Assembly: GCA_038380795.1 (NCBI GenBank)
Contig: CM076260.1
Coordinates: forward strand, 28,058,634 to 28,122,633
Direction: 5' to 3'
DNA: 64,000 nt
From: Pyrocephalus nanus
Lineage: Eukaryota; Chordata; Aves; Passeriformes; Tyrannidae
A program made the position numbers and the translations under genes. Under the pieces are notes generated by a model that saw only the letters and a list, made by a program, of their open reading frames with translations, had not been told where the DNA came from and searched no databases. This document shows, piece after piece, positions 24,545 to 36,511 of the stretch. The number at the start of each line of letters is the position of its first letter. Position 1 is the first letter of the stretch.

Positions 24545-25585
24545 TATGGTGGGTTGACCTTGGCTCACTTCAAGGCGTCCACCAAGCTGCTCTATGACTC
24601 ACCCTCCTCAAGAGGACAGAGGGAGAAAATACAGCAAAAAGCTTGTGGGTCAGAGTAAGGATAGGGAAATTGGCTACCAGTTGCCACTATGGTGAAAACA
24701 GACTCAACTTGGAGAAATTAATTTATTGCAAATTAAAGGGAGTTGAATAATGAGGAATGTGAACAAATGCAAAAATATCTCCCTCCCTGTCCCTCTCTTC
24801 TTTCCAGGCTCAACTTCACTCAAGACTTGTCTACCTCCTTCCTCTGACTGGCACAGTAGGATAGGGATAGGGGTTGCAGTCACTCCACAAAGCATTGTCT
24901 ATACCACTCCTTCCTCCTCACACTCTTCCTATGTTCTAGCATGGAGTTCCAACCTCAAGGGACATTTTTTCATTAATTTCTCCAACATCAGTACCTCCCA
25001 TGGGCAGCAGGACTTTGAGGACTGTTCTAGCATGGTCCTTCCAAGAGGATACAGTCCTTCAGGAATGAGCTGCTCAGTGTGAGTCCTCCATGGGGCCACA
25101 GGTCCTGCCAGGAGCTTACTTCGCATGGGCTCTCTATGGGCTAGAGTTTCCTCCAGGGCACATCCACCTTCTCCAGTGTGGGGTCCTCCACAGGCTGCTG
25201 GTGGATCACTTCTCCACCATGGACCACCACTAGCTATGGAGGGACAGCCTGAATCACCATGATCTGTACCATGGGCTGCAGGGGAATCTTTGCTTTGGCA
25301 GGTGGAGCACCTTCCTTCCCTCCTTCACTGACCTTAGAGTCTGCATAGTTTTTGCTCTCACATATTCTGACTCCTCCATCTCACAACTCCAGCATTTTTT
25401 CCACTTCTTAAATATGTTATTTCTGAGATTCCACCAGAATCACTGATAGGCTCAACTTTGACCAGTGACAGGTCCTTAGATCTGGCTGGAACTGTGTCCC
25501 ATGCTGGGACAGCTCCTGGCTTCACACAAGCAAACCCTGCAGCTCTGCCTCTGCTACCAAAACATTGTTGTGTAAACCCAATACA
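24545..25585 (-). mobile_element. Long avian ERVL-type solo LTR (about 1.04 kb)
   Basis: In plus orientation it runs from tatggtgggttgacc to aaacccaataca. This is the full extent of a long bird ERVL-type LTR whose sense strand is minus (start TGTATTGGGTTTACAC). Typical internal parts are present: aaattaatttattgc, the run of related ccatgggctgcag-type units between about 24960 and 25300, and tcacatattctgactcc. The internal units reflect an old minisatellite within U3. There is no gag/pol attached, so it is a solo LTR. Flanks ttcag and ttaaa do not match well, so the duplication has decayed or an end is slightly off. ORFs on both strands inside it (up to 110 codons) are shadows. Confidence 0.85.
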
Positions 25586-25760
25586 TTAAAACTAAAATAA
25601 AACAAAAGAAAACCACAAAAAAAGCCTAACCTCTCCACAGAACAACTAACCAACACCAAAACGAAGTAAACGCAAACAAGCAAAACAAAAATTAAACCCA
25701 AAACAAAACCAAATCAAAATAAACTTCCTACAAACCAAGCCACGAGGAACTGAAAAAAAA
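25586..25760. repeat. A-rich low-complexity stretch beside the LTR
   Basis: Irregular aaac, aaaac and caaa units with short C-containing interruptions, directly abutting the LTR end. It may be the A-rich target site of the insertion. Confidence 0.6.
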
Positions 25761-26003
25761 ATGAAGTTTTGAATCAGATTTATAAGAAGAAAATACTTTG
25801 TTCCCTTCTTGCTGAAAGGAGAACTTTTCTAATGTGAGTCAATCTTGCTTTCTGACTCACAATTTTCTGAATCACTATCAAAGGTTCAGAACCATCAATC
25901 AAAAAAAAAAAAAAAAGTATGAGTCTTTGAGATATTTTGTTGGCCTCAATAAGTTTACTTACAGAACCAAAGTGGAATCAAATTGTCCACAGATAACTTG
26001 CAA
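25761..26003. other. Unassigned AT-rich sequence
   Basis: Contains a 16-base A run at about 25901-25916. No gene recognised. Confidence 0.35.
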
Positions 26004-26050
26004 CAGATCTGACAGATCTGACAGATAAACAGATTTATCTGTTTATCTGT
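26004..26050. repeat. 9-bp tandem repeat fused to a 30-bp perfect palindrome
   Basis: A 9-bp unit (acagatctg) is repeated at 26003-26020 and runs into perfect 14-bp arms acagataaacagat (26021-26034) and atctgtttatctgt (26037-26050), separated by tt. The palindrome arms share the acagat core with the tandem unit. Confidence 0.9.
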
Positions 26051-26664
26051 TATTTTATTTTTATTCTGAAGAACTGTGTGAAGGCAGGTGTTGCACCAAT
26101 TCTTCAGATAAAATTAACCAAACCAAAACATAAAACCTTGAGGTTAAATCTGTGGTAAAGCGTGCAATTCAAATTTACTTGGTTTGCACACATTTATATG
26201 GTTGACAGTCATAGTCACTGACCCCTTTTTGAAGGTAATTCCAAATGTTCCTCAGGACTAAATCAATTAAACTCTTGCAACCTGACAGATATCAAGCTAC
26301 CACTTCTTACAAAGATTCCCTATGAACCCATATGTTAGTGTAAAACCTTATCCACTATGAAAAAATGAGAACAAAAGAATACAGCTACTGGTCAGTGTCC
26401 TCAGATGACAGAGGAGTACTCTGGACTTTGCTAATTTCTTGTGACTAAGTCATCATTCTACTAAAGCATACTTTGCTGGATATTCCTTGATAAAGTCACC
26501 TTTAGGACTTAGAAGTCTAGAAAAAGACACCACTGAATTCAGATCTCTTTCCTCATAAACAAGTTCATTAATTCTTTTATAACACAAGTTCTTTACAACC
26601 TTCTGATTACATCCTTCAACTTAAAAATAAAATGCAATAGAAAAATCTAGCAGCACTTTCTTCT

Positions 26665-26757
26665 CAAGGCAGGCCTTGCCTTGGTCTGTATGTACTAGGA
26701 TTGTGCTATAAGCAGCTCCCAAGCTGAGCGTTTCAGGGGAGGTAGGCTCCCCTGAAA
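26665..26757. repeat. Two adjacent perfect GC-rich hairpins
   Basis: Hairpin 1: caaggca (26665-26671) and tgccttg (26677-26683), 5-base loop. Hairpin 2: tttcaggggag (26731-26741) and ctcccctgaaa (26747-26757), loop gtagg. The second is an 11-bp perfect stem with six G:C pairs. Confidence 0.8.
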
Positions 26758-29189
26758 ATTGTCTAACTCCTAGCTTTTCTTTAATTCTAGTCAAGTCCTA
26801 ATAAAAACACACACAGAACATTCAGACCAGGAGTTCTGGGTCTGTGTCTGTTCAGAAGAGGGGCTGCAATGTCTGGCAAAGAGATAGAAACCTATTTAGA
26901 AGGTCTGAGCAGCTGGTCAGTAAGGAGATCTGTCACTATGGCATTGAAATTGTGTTACTTTCTTCTGACCACATAAAATTTAGGCAATAACTTGTTAAAA
27001 TAGTGTCTTTCTCTTAATTTTCTGGGTCATGCAGAGATCATGGGATTGCATTTCCTACATAAGCAGTGAATTGGCAACAGTGGAACATGGTCGACAATCA
27101 GCATATAATGCTGCATTCTCTTCTACAATAAACCCATTTTATCTTTTACAGAACTGTAGAAGAAATTACACAGAGCACACTAGACATATTGGATTTGGGA
27201 CGGGGAATGATGTTCTTTTTTTTAACTTCAATATTCAATATAATGTCCTAAGAAATTTTACACATTTAATGCAGATCAAAATAAGCGTGAAGTCCTGTGG
27301 ATGAAGATTGACTGAGGCAATGCAAAGAATACCATGAACAACATTTCAAGATGAAATGAAGTGTCACACACTGCCACAGGGGTCAGAATCATCTCTTGTC
27401 CTATTAGACATCTTCATTAACAATCTGAAAGTGCGAGTAAAGAGCATACTAATGAAACCTGAAATTGAAAGTGCAGTGAGTGTTTATGAGAAATAATACA
27501 AATGTAACTAGAAAGTACAGAAACATTTGAAGAATAAAACTTGGAAAACACACCGTTTAATTGGAAAAAATCTAAACTAGGCGTTATGTAGGAAGATAGC
27601 ACATGGATAATTACGTCAAACAGAGCAATAATTGAAAAAAAATTTCAGTAGGATTAAAAGTGCATTTTGCACTGAGTCTGTTATTTTTTTAGATGTGTCA
27701 AATTGTTTATTCTATGAATATCCTGGGGAAAAGTGATTTTCTGCATCTCATTACATATTAAATGTTTCAGAATTATTAAAATATCTTATTTTGACCTTTT
27801 ACACATATAAAAAAAAGATTAGTTTCTGTGTAAAAATGTTAGCTAATTATGGGTGGCTTGTCATTTAGAAAGATAAGATTGCAACATTTGCAAAATGTCA
27901 AAACGAAATATTCCAACTGACTTAAACTAATGTAAGAGGATTTTTTTTTTTTTTTTAACTACTTGCCTCAATTCTTAAAAAAAAGGGAACCTTTAACTTT
28001 CGAAAATTTTCTGGCAATATGACATTTTGCTTCTAGCTCTAAATGTGATATTTCAAGGGGGAAAATAATCCAAGGTCAATGACAGTTTTGGCATCATGTG
28101 CCAAAACATTAAGTAATCAATCCTCTGAAAGTATTAGTCACTGTCTATCAGGTCCGTTAAGACTGTGCCTGGAATATTTTATACATGTCTCAATATCTTG
28201 GTACCTGATTGGAAAGGGAAAGGGAACAAACTGAATGAAGATTAGAGAAGAACAACTAACTTGATTAGATTGCTTGAGAAATTCATTTAAAAGAAAGGTC
28301 ACAAAGACCTAAATATTCACTGCTTGACTAACAACATGCATAGCTATGCAACAAATTGAAAAAATATAAATAGAAACACTTATTTATACAATGCTTAATT
28401 AACCTGTGAGTCATATTGCAATGAGATGATGCTAGATGCCTGAAAAAGTAATAAGAAAAAGCCTAATATTTCTTGGACAGTATTCCCACCACAACCACAG
28501 AAAGTATATTAAAAGTAAAATATAAGGAAAAACTGTAGAACTTCTTTATTTAAGATGTAAGGCATCTTCTGGGGAAAAAAATATTCTCTGTAGGGGAAAA
28601 AAAATCGTTTATGTGGACTTCATCTCAAAAAGCCTCACTCCAAAGCACAGAACTTCCCTAACTATCTGGTCCTCGCTAACGGCAGGACAAGGGTGTTGGA
28701 TGAGATGTGTCCTTGATATGAAATGTCTCTTGTACAGCCAAAGAGGAGAGATACTACAAAGAGTATGAGTAGACACTGTAATGAATATAATGATTGGGGA
28801 AGATGTAGACATCTAAAAGAAAAATACAGGCTGAATGTCAGTCAACAGGAATTCCTTAGGCTCAGTCTTAGAAGGTCTCTGAGTGAGAGTTGACCTGTTT
28901 ATACAGTGTAAGAGGTGTGCAAAAGATTCCAAACTTTGTTTACTTCATTACTTGCTTTCAGTTACGTAGAGAAGTATTATTCCTCCTGACATTAATAACC
29001 ATAAAGTCTCTTTTGAAGGTGAGTCCATTATCCTGAGCAGTCCTTTCATCAAAACACAACTACCTTTCAGCCATGAAGTTAGCTTACCGCTTCCTTGTGG
29101 CTACACTGGTCTAGAAGGAAACTTGTGAACCAGGAAACTTCCCATTTCTTCTTTACCAACTATTTACTTCTAGTTAAATATATTTGTTT

Positions 29190-29292
29190 CTTTGTGTTTT
29201 TTTTTCTTTTGTTATTTGGTTTTAGGGTTTGTTTGTTTTTGTTTGGTTGTGGGTTTTGTTGGTGTTTTGGGATTTGTTTTTGTTTCTTTTCT
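29190..29292. repeat. T/G-rich low-complexity tract
   Basis: Irregular (TTTG)n/(GTTTT)n tract. Two overlapping ORFs of 72 and 75 codons run through it and encode F/V/G/C-rich nonsense caused by the tract. Confidence 0.75.
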
Positions 29293-30122
29293 TTCACCCA
29301 CAATCCAACTTAATTTTGGAAAAGTTAAGTTCCACACAAGTCAAGTCCATTATTTCAGTTCATTTAAAGATTTGGCCCCTTGCTCCCAGGGAATGAAAGA
29401 TTTGCTATATGTGTGGTAGTGATGATTCTCACTCATCTAAAAAACAGTCCCAAAGAAAGAAATGTTAGGCATAAAATGCTAGAATTAAGTTTAAGTTTAC
29501 ATCTGATTTTTTCTCCCCCAGAAAACTGTCCTTTTCTTTAACTTCCTTCTTCTTATACTTCTGCCTATATTTTCTAAACAGGAATGTTTCCAGACATACA
29601 GTGTTCTATATATGCAGTGTGGGATGAATTCAAGTCTGATACATGCACCCTGCACAGATGCTCTTCATTTGCAAAATTAATTGGTCACATTTGAAACACA
29701 TTGGATTCATGCTGAGAGGCGTTGGTGGGATTTTGGCCTGAAGGAACTGGAAAATACCAGACCTATTTATTGATGCTTGAATATTAATAAATACAAACAC
29801 AAGGAGTGTATTTAGAATTGTTGGTTCATAAATGCTAAGTATTTGTTTACATTTCCCAGATACTAATCACTGAGTATATGTAAGATTTATAGAGAAAAGA
29901 TCCCACTTACTAAATAGCTCCAGTGAAAAGGGGGTGAAAGGAAAATCTATTTAGTAGTATAAGGGATTTCTGGGAAGATATGCTACTCTATACACCTTCT
30001 TGAAAACAATTAGAAAGGAATATTTATACTATACATAGGTATTATTGGCTTAGTTTTTTGGTGGTGTTATGAGTACTTCACCTACTTGATTACCTGACTG
30101 GTAGTAGTCAACTTACTGCAAC

Positions 30123-30151
30123 TTTTTTTTTTTTTCTTTTTTTTTTTTTTT
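30123..30151. repeat. Poly(T) tract with one C
   Basis: T13-C-T15 run, about 60 bases upstream of the LTR at 30211. Confidence 0.85.
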
Positions 30152-30210
30152 GGTGTCACTTTCGTCCTACAGTTACTCACAATTTCAAATTCTTTCTTTG
30201 ACTGTCTGTC

Positions 30211-30550
30211 TGTCCTGGTTTCACCTGGGACAGAGTTAATTGTCTTCTTGGCTGTTACAGTGATGTGTTTTGGATTTGGTATGAGAATAATGTTAACTAA
30301 ACACTGATGTTTTAGTTCTAAATCAAGGGCTTTTCAGCTTCCCTTGCTCTACCAATGAGCAAGTGCACAAGAAGCTGGAAAGGAGCACAGCTGGGACAGC
30401 TGACCTGAACTGGTCAAAGAGATATTCTGCACCACAGAACGTCATGCTCAGTACATAAACTGCAGGGACATAGATGGCCAGTTGCTACTCAGAGATGAGC
30501 TGGGCATCAGTCAGTGGATAGTTATTGTATTGTGCACCACTTGCAGTACA
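30211..30550 (+). mobile_element. Avian ERVL-type LTR, 3'-truncated, plus strand
   Basis: It begins tgtcctggtttcacctggga, the 5' end of the same ERVL-type LTR family seen in minus orientation at 5302 and 62470. It keeps the U3 marks aatgttaactaaacactgat and aaggagcacagctgg. Similarity fades after gtgcaccacttgc near 30545, so roughly the last 250 bases (the poly(A) region and U5) are missing. The 5' flank is ctgtc, and no matching 3' duplication is expected because the end is lost. Confidence 0.8.
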
Positions 30551-30682
30551 TTCATTTAAATTGATCTTCAGACTCTGCAAGAAGTTCGTGACTGCCTCTA
30601 AAGTGATAGGGATATGGAGAAAAATTTTTGGATTGATGGTCAAAATTTTGCGGTAAGTCTCTCAATCTGTTGTAAGTTTCTA

Positions 30683-30772
30683 CATCTCTTGTAAATACTG
30701 TTTTAGTCAATTCCTTTAGTCCCTCTTCATCTCTTGCAAAGACTATTTCAATTAATTCTTTCAGGTTTCCTT
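30683..30772 (-). repeat. 45-bp imperfect tandem repeat inside a minus-strand ORF
   Basis: Two 45-base units, both starting catctcttg on the plus strand (30683 and 30728), with a third, weaker unit at about 30638-30682. The period is exactly 15 codons. A minus-strand reading frame of 76 codons (30552-30782) stays open through all units and gives 15-residue repeats sharing L-K-E-L and V-F-x-R-D. There is no ATG at its start (the first codon is TTG), and no family is recognised. It directly follows the truncated LTR but on the opposite strand. Confidence 0.55.
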
Positions 30773-32790
30773 TTTTTCTCAACTTATTTATTATGTCATT
30801 ATGCTCTTAGACTGATGCATTGCATCATGTAATACAAAATAAGTATAATTGAGTTACCTTAGGGATAGTAGTAATAAAGCCATAGTTGAAGTTGAATTTG
30901 CTGTAAGGCTATAAATATTTGAAGCATGATTAATATCTTGGCAGTTTAAAGTCTTATTTGGAAAAAAGTTGAAATGGAACCTGAAAATACAGCTGTAAGT
31001 CTACATAAAGGGAAAACCCTCTGAATTTATCACCTTTTCTAAAATCTCTCTAGGGAAAAATTTTCCCCTCTGTGCAGACAGAGAAATTCCCAACCAAGTT
31101 CTTTTTCAGCTTTTTTATTTCCTGAATTCTTTGGAGCTATAGAATGCTCATACTGTCTTTTTTTCTTGAGTTATGTTTTAGGACAAATAAGACCTCCCAA
31201 CCATGATCTTCAATAAAACGAGAAAGATTTCCTAAATCAGAAATTCAACATTTTCCCTATATGAAATAAGAAAAGGAAGAATAAGAATTGCTACACTGTA
31301 GACAAGGTAATAACAAATTTAAATCTATGTAAAATGCCTTAAAAACTATGTTGAATATTTACAAAGTCCCATTTAGGCTGTTTAAAAAAATCTGAATTTG
31401 CACAAACAAAAATCTGCCTCTCTTTATTGCCTGTAAAATGAGCCTAAAACAATTAAGTTTCCACTCTTTCTCTCTCAAAGAAGGTGGATAAATCCAGACC
31501 TCAATGTCACATTAATATGAGACATTAAAGGGTTCAGTAGGAATACCAGCCAAATAAAACTTGAATGCGACCAACAGCTAATCTAACTTCAGCCCAAAAA
31601 GACTTTGAGTTACTGTGGTGACATTTCATCCCATTTCCTCTTCCCTTCTTATCCCTACTTTCAAACAATATGTAGATCAATTTAGAGAAGGAAATAGAAT
31701 AACTACATCTTAAAAAACCATAATATTTTCTCAAGATGGTATATTAACATTTATCCCAGTCTTGGCATGAAGGAGATTGTGTTCACTGGTGTTTTACGGC
31801 CTAAAACTCTCACAGAAATTTTGAGAAAGATACGCTTTGGGTTTTGTCCTGTCTGGATTGAAAATTATTTTATTTATAGAATTGGTATTTCTTTAGATAC
31901 TAGCACCTAAAACTTTTTTGGTGTTTATAAACATATGTTTGCACAAGCATATCATAATGAAAAGAGTTAGCACTGAATGGTGCATAAAAGTTTGTCAAAA
32001 TATAAGACTTTTATTACAATTAAAAAAAAAAGTAACCTGAACAAGGTAAAAATCAGACTTGCTAGACCAAGTTTAAAAAGTTTAAAAAATAAAGATTTCC
32101 AAAGTTTAGTCTCTTCTTCCATCTTGTTGACAGATTTGGCAACTTTCAGGACTTGAAACAATTTTGCTGTGAGCATAACACCCTTCTTGTCTATGGGAGC
32201 AGTCACTGACTCTTTTAAGATTAGTTTTGGCTCTGTTCTCTGCATCAGCCTCTGCTTTCCTCACCACATTCAGCATATGTCATTATTTGCTCTCTGCTCT
32301 TGTATAATTGCCCAACAAATAATCCTGGAGCTTCCTCCTACTGTGCATGCATCCATTAACTCAGAGAAGTAGAATTTCTCCCTTTTCCTGTTGGTTCTGT
32401 CTGCCAAAGCATGCAGCAGTCATGACAAGGAAATTGCTTTTCCTCTCCACTTTTTGTCCAGTCCTGTACAATGCATAGTGCATGTACAATAAACTATGAA
32501 AAAAGAGTCTCAACAGGTAGGTAATTTGTGACAAACCTGTGAATTTTTCTTGAATGCTATGCACCACTTAGCACACAGAAATGCTACTTGTAGTATTTGA
32601 ACACTACAGCACACAGAAATAAAGGAGAGCCTTTGTATATTTAATTTTTTTTTTTTTAAGTATGTGAGCATAAGTAATCTAAAAGACTACCTGATAGAAA
32701 GAGAAGCTAATTTATATTTTCCTATTTTTCTGTAAAATCTTATGGGACTGTTTGTTGGTTTTAATTTGAACAGGGTACATACTAAAACCT

Positions 32791-32826
32791 TATACACTGT
32801 ATACACTGTATAAACTGTATACACTC
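32791..32826. repeat. 9-bp tandem repeat, about 4 copies
   Basis: Units tatacactg, tatacactg, tataaactg, tatacactc. Confidence 0.85.
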
Positions 32827-33547
32827 CTTACTAGGTGCTAGTCCATAACCCAGAAGAAATTAATTTCATGCAAAAAGTCAACACAATTCTAGCTATCAAT
32901 TACACGTTATCTCAAGGGCTTAGGGAAGATTCAAGTAATATATAGGCTCTGTGTTTCAAGAGGGTATTGTAATTCCAGATGAGAAGACGAAATAAATGTT
33001 AATGATGACAAGTATTTCTCAATTTTTACTAGTTTTGAGATGTATAAATCAGAGAATAACATCTACTAAGTAACAGCCTCAAAAATTTGTAAGAAGAATA
33101 TGGTAGCTTTTAAAGGACCAGAAAGCAACAGTTTATTAAGGCATTAGAGAAATTACTGGAAAAAAACCCTGAAATTCTTTCCCATTACTATATATAATTT
33201 TCTCTGAACAAGTTTTTGCTTTCTCTTGCAAATAAATACAGTCCTTTCTTGGTTAGAAGTGAATAGAAATATAATTTTCTAATTTGTAATGAAAACCTGG
33301 CTCTCCAGCCTGATTTATATGAAACTACATCGTAACTAGTTTATTCATTAAACAATTTAAATAAATTTAATTTCATTTTGAAGTCATATAAAATAATAAA
33401 AATTGAAAAAAGTTGGAAAATGGTTAAAATCAAACCAAATATTAAATATTTATTGTGAACAAAAGATGCTGAAGGGCTTGAATTGTTTTATCTTTTTAAA
33501 AAAGCATCCAGAAAATAACCAAATTTAAAAGGTTTAGAAGGTTTTAA

Positions 33548-33563
33548 TTTTTTTTTTTTTTTT
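33548..33563. repeat. Poly(T) run, 16 bases
   Basis: Uninterrupted T run. Confidence 0.85.
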
Positions 33564-33963
33564 GGAGAAAAATTAAATGTCAACTTGCACAAATCTCATA
33601 TAAATTTGTTTGGTTTTGTATACAAGCTATGTTCTGTAGTCTATAATCCTGAATTGCATGAGGAAAATGTAAACATTTCCTCATAAAATAATTTTACATT
33701 TTAAGAATATTTCAGAGCTTGCAACTTTTATATCCTTTGTCTCTTTAAATTAATAAGTTATTGGTAATTATTTTTATTGATTATTTTTTTCCTTTCTTAA
33801 AGTCTTGGCATTTCAGTATCATACTCATGAAAATGTAATGGAGTTTCCGTGTGAAAGCTAATATCTTTAATGTATTTCAAATATAGAATTTCATGTCATT
33901 CTGTCCAGAATTCCTGAAAGACCTCTATTTGATAAATATTCAAAATGCCATTTAACATTAAAG

Positions 33964-34036
33964 AAAAACAAAACAAAACAAACAAATAAACAAACAAAAA
34001 CCCCAACAAAACAAAACAAAAAACAAAAAAAAAAAA
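33964..34036. repeat. (CAAAA)n/(CAAA)n microsatellite
   Basis: Interrupted caaaa and caaa units ending in a 12-base A run. Confidence 0.85.
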
Positions 34037-35640
34037 GAAGCAGACTTTTTCTTTGTGCTGTTTATAAGCATATTTTCATTGCGTTCATTAATTAACGTCA
34101 TTCACTGTGTTCAATAAATATTATTTTGACAGAATAAAACTTAGAATAAGTGGGATATGTAAGCTTTTGACTATTTTGCATGATAGCTTAAAGGCCTGTT
34201 TTAGGTAGCTCTACAGAGCAAAAATATTGAACACAGATACCTGTGCAAAATATATTGAAATATATGTTACTGGGTAATGACTTGTATGTCATCAGGAACA
34301 GATACAGACTTTTAATAAATTTTAGTGAAAAATGAACCTAAACCTGTTAAGTGCAACACTAAAGATTTTTCCAAAACATATCTTCCATAAAATTTCATGA
34401 GACAAAGAATCAATTTTATTTAAACACTGATAAAGCATCTTTGCAAATAAACTTTATCTATCCTAAAAGTAGAATAAAATAAGCATTCATAAATTATTAC
34501 TGATTCCACTACTTTACTTTTTTTTTAAATAAAACTTGGTATAACTTGGAGGCCATAATAACAGTGGTGAAACCTTAGTAGTAATGTACTAGAAATTACA
34601 TGTAGACAAAGAAAAAGGTGTAATTCTGGTCTCTAGAAGCTCCTTTTTTTGGGAAAAGGAAAAAAGGTATGATTTCTAAACTTGTGGTAGCTTGGAAAAA
34701 AGAACGAAATAATTGTTATGCAGTGATAAGTAAATGATTCATAGAGAAATGGTGTGAAAGTTCTCTATTTTTTCCTTGTTCTAAAAGTATCAAATCAGGA
34801 AGACAGCCAAGAGTATCCATATTTCTCTTCTCTGTCTCCTATCCCCACTTAAGAAGGACAGACTGCAGTTAATGAACCACGGCATTTTTAAAACCAGATC
34901 CATTTAGCTATAGTGTTTTTTCTCTCTTTAAAAATTCTACAATTTTAAATAAACTTTTTAAAAGTCAGAAACAGTTTTCCCTCCTTAATTATTTAAGTAT
35001 TCAGAGGAAATTATTTCTCCAAAATGTTTCCCTCTAAGTATAGATATCTTGTAACTTTGCTAAGTAGTTAGTGTGTATTTACCAGTATAATAACATTGGT
35101 TGTTATTGCCGAAGTAATTGATCCCACTATAGCATATTTATTCTAATAAGAGAATTAATTATACACCTGAAAATCAAAAAACTTGCTTTGTCCCAGAAAG
35201 GTCCTGAGAGTGATCCATCACTTTGATCATGTATGGTTCATTTGGAAATGAAGCAGGAAGAGGTCCAAACTATCAGGGTATACAGAAACAGTGTGATCTG
35301 CACACCCTTACTTTATTATGTGCCAGTGGTTTTAAGATAAAGTGATGGATTAAATACACCAAAAGACAGAGCAATACTCTAATTATCTACATTAAAAACT
35401 TTAAAGACGATAAGAATTATCTGTGAAGAGTTGCAACAGGTGTACAAATTATTGGCTGAGAATTTTGTCTGCGGTTTCAATTATAGGCAAACAAAGTATT
35501 TCTAAGACTATATTAGAGATGAATAACTATTTCAAGTGACACTGTGAAAAAATTATCTACCATTAAAAGTACTTTTATCAGTTTTCCTAACACTTTGTCA
35601 AAGACATTCTTTTCATCTCAATGTTTCGTTCTAATTTCAG

Positions 35641-35670
35641 GTAAATTTTTAAACCAACCATGCAAAAAAG
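35641..35670 (+). other. Candidate 30-nt microexon or recursive-splice exon
   Basis: A pyrimidine-rich acceptor ending ttctaatttcag (to 35640) has a consensus-like branch site cctaacac about 50 bases upstream. It is followed after exactly 30 bases by a perfect 5' splice site aaaaag/gtaagt (35671). The segment itself begins gtaaat, so the acceptor is also a CAG/GTAAAT ratchet site of the type used in recursive splicing of long vertebrate introns. One frame is open (two bases plus nine codons plus one base), encoding K-F-L-N-Q-P-C-K-K. No host gene is identifiable in the window, and chance occurrence in AT-rich DNA is quite possible. Confidence 0.2.
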
Positions 35671-36511
35671 GTAAGTCTATAATGACATCTACTTGCTATG
35701 TGGCTGAGCTATGGAATTGGATAAAGATTTAATTAAATAATTATTATTATAATTTCTGACACATGAAATTCCTCTATAAGAAAAGAATCCATTTTTCTGT
35801 AATACAGTCCTTGCACATAAGTTTCTGAAAACAAAAAGGAGTGTACTTAAAAGTCAAGAAACCTTTGTAGAATATAATACCTTTATCTACCTGTGCCATT
35901 ATAACAACATCCCTCAAACATTTATATAAATATGAAATTAGAGCCTAGGACAACCAAGATAAGACAGAAAAACTTCAGTGTCAGTGAATCAGACTTCTTT
36001 TCTTTCAAATGAACAGAAGAATTTGGGATGTTGTTGCTCTGTCAGTGAAACAGATTCACCTCCTTTTAGAGGTACAAAGAACAAGAACACCCAGGAAGTT
36101 TGAATACCTTTTTCCTGGCTTTATTGGTATGGAAATACTTTTCAGTATCTCCATCCTCAAGTTTCTTTTATTCTTTTATTGTAAAGAGAAATTGTCAAAC
36201 CTGATTTCTTAAAACTGGTCCTATTTCACTGGATATGGAAATTGAGCTTAAAAATGGTTCTTTTTATGCGTCTTTCTATTTTAAATAATGTGATTTTGTT
36301 CTTCTCTCCTCTTTTTTCTCTCCTTCACGTTTCCCTTTCTCCTGAAAGGCGAAATGTGGTTGGGAATACCTAGGATAGATTCATTAAGGTAAATCATGCT
36401 TGACCATGCTTGACTGTCTGGAATGTTATGTCCAGTTTTTCAACACAAATAAAAGAAAAATATTATAAATCAGAATTAGGTCAGCCACCTGAGTTGGTCA
36501 GGAAGTACTTC
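35671..36511. other. Unassigned AT-rich sequence
   Basis: No gene or known TE. An exact 10-bp tandem duplication (catgcttgac) sits at 36395-36414. Confidence 0.35.

Larger units (their letters stand above)
26051..30122. other. AT-rich region without recognised genes
   Basis: About 4 kb without a recognised gene or TE. Hairpins occur at 26665-26757 and 28085-28107 (gttttggca/tgccaaaac, 5-base loop). There is a T14 run near 27943-27957 and a T/G-rich tract at 29190-29290. A 300-base subregion at 26640-26960 is richer in G+C than its surroundings and may be an old unrecognised repeat. Confidence 0.4.
30783..35640. other. AT-rich region without recognised genes
   Basis: Nearly 5 kb, strongly AT-rich. 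It holds a 9-bp tandem repeat at 32791-32826, a T run at 33548-33563 and a (CAAAA)n tract at 33964-34036. No known TE or coding exon is recognised. ORFs of up to 92 codons on both strands show no pattern. Confidence 0.4.

Noticed and set aside
24750..25126. ORFs of 110 and 65 codons on opposite strands
   Set aside because: Both lie within the ERVL LTR and overlap each other. Their composition reflects LTR sequence, not coding.
29095..29419. Two overlapping F/V/G-rich ORFs that look like membrane proteins
   Set aside because: They are translations of a T/G-rich low-complexity tract.
30572..30652. Exon-like segment between gatcttcag and gcg/gtaagt with one open frame
   Set aside because: It lies at the edge of a truncated LTR and a tandem repeat. 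I treat it as a chance splice-site pair and use it as a caution for the other exon candidates.
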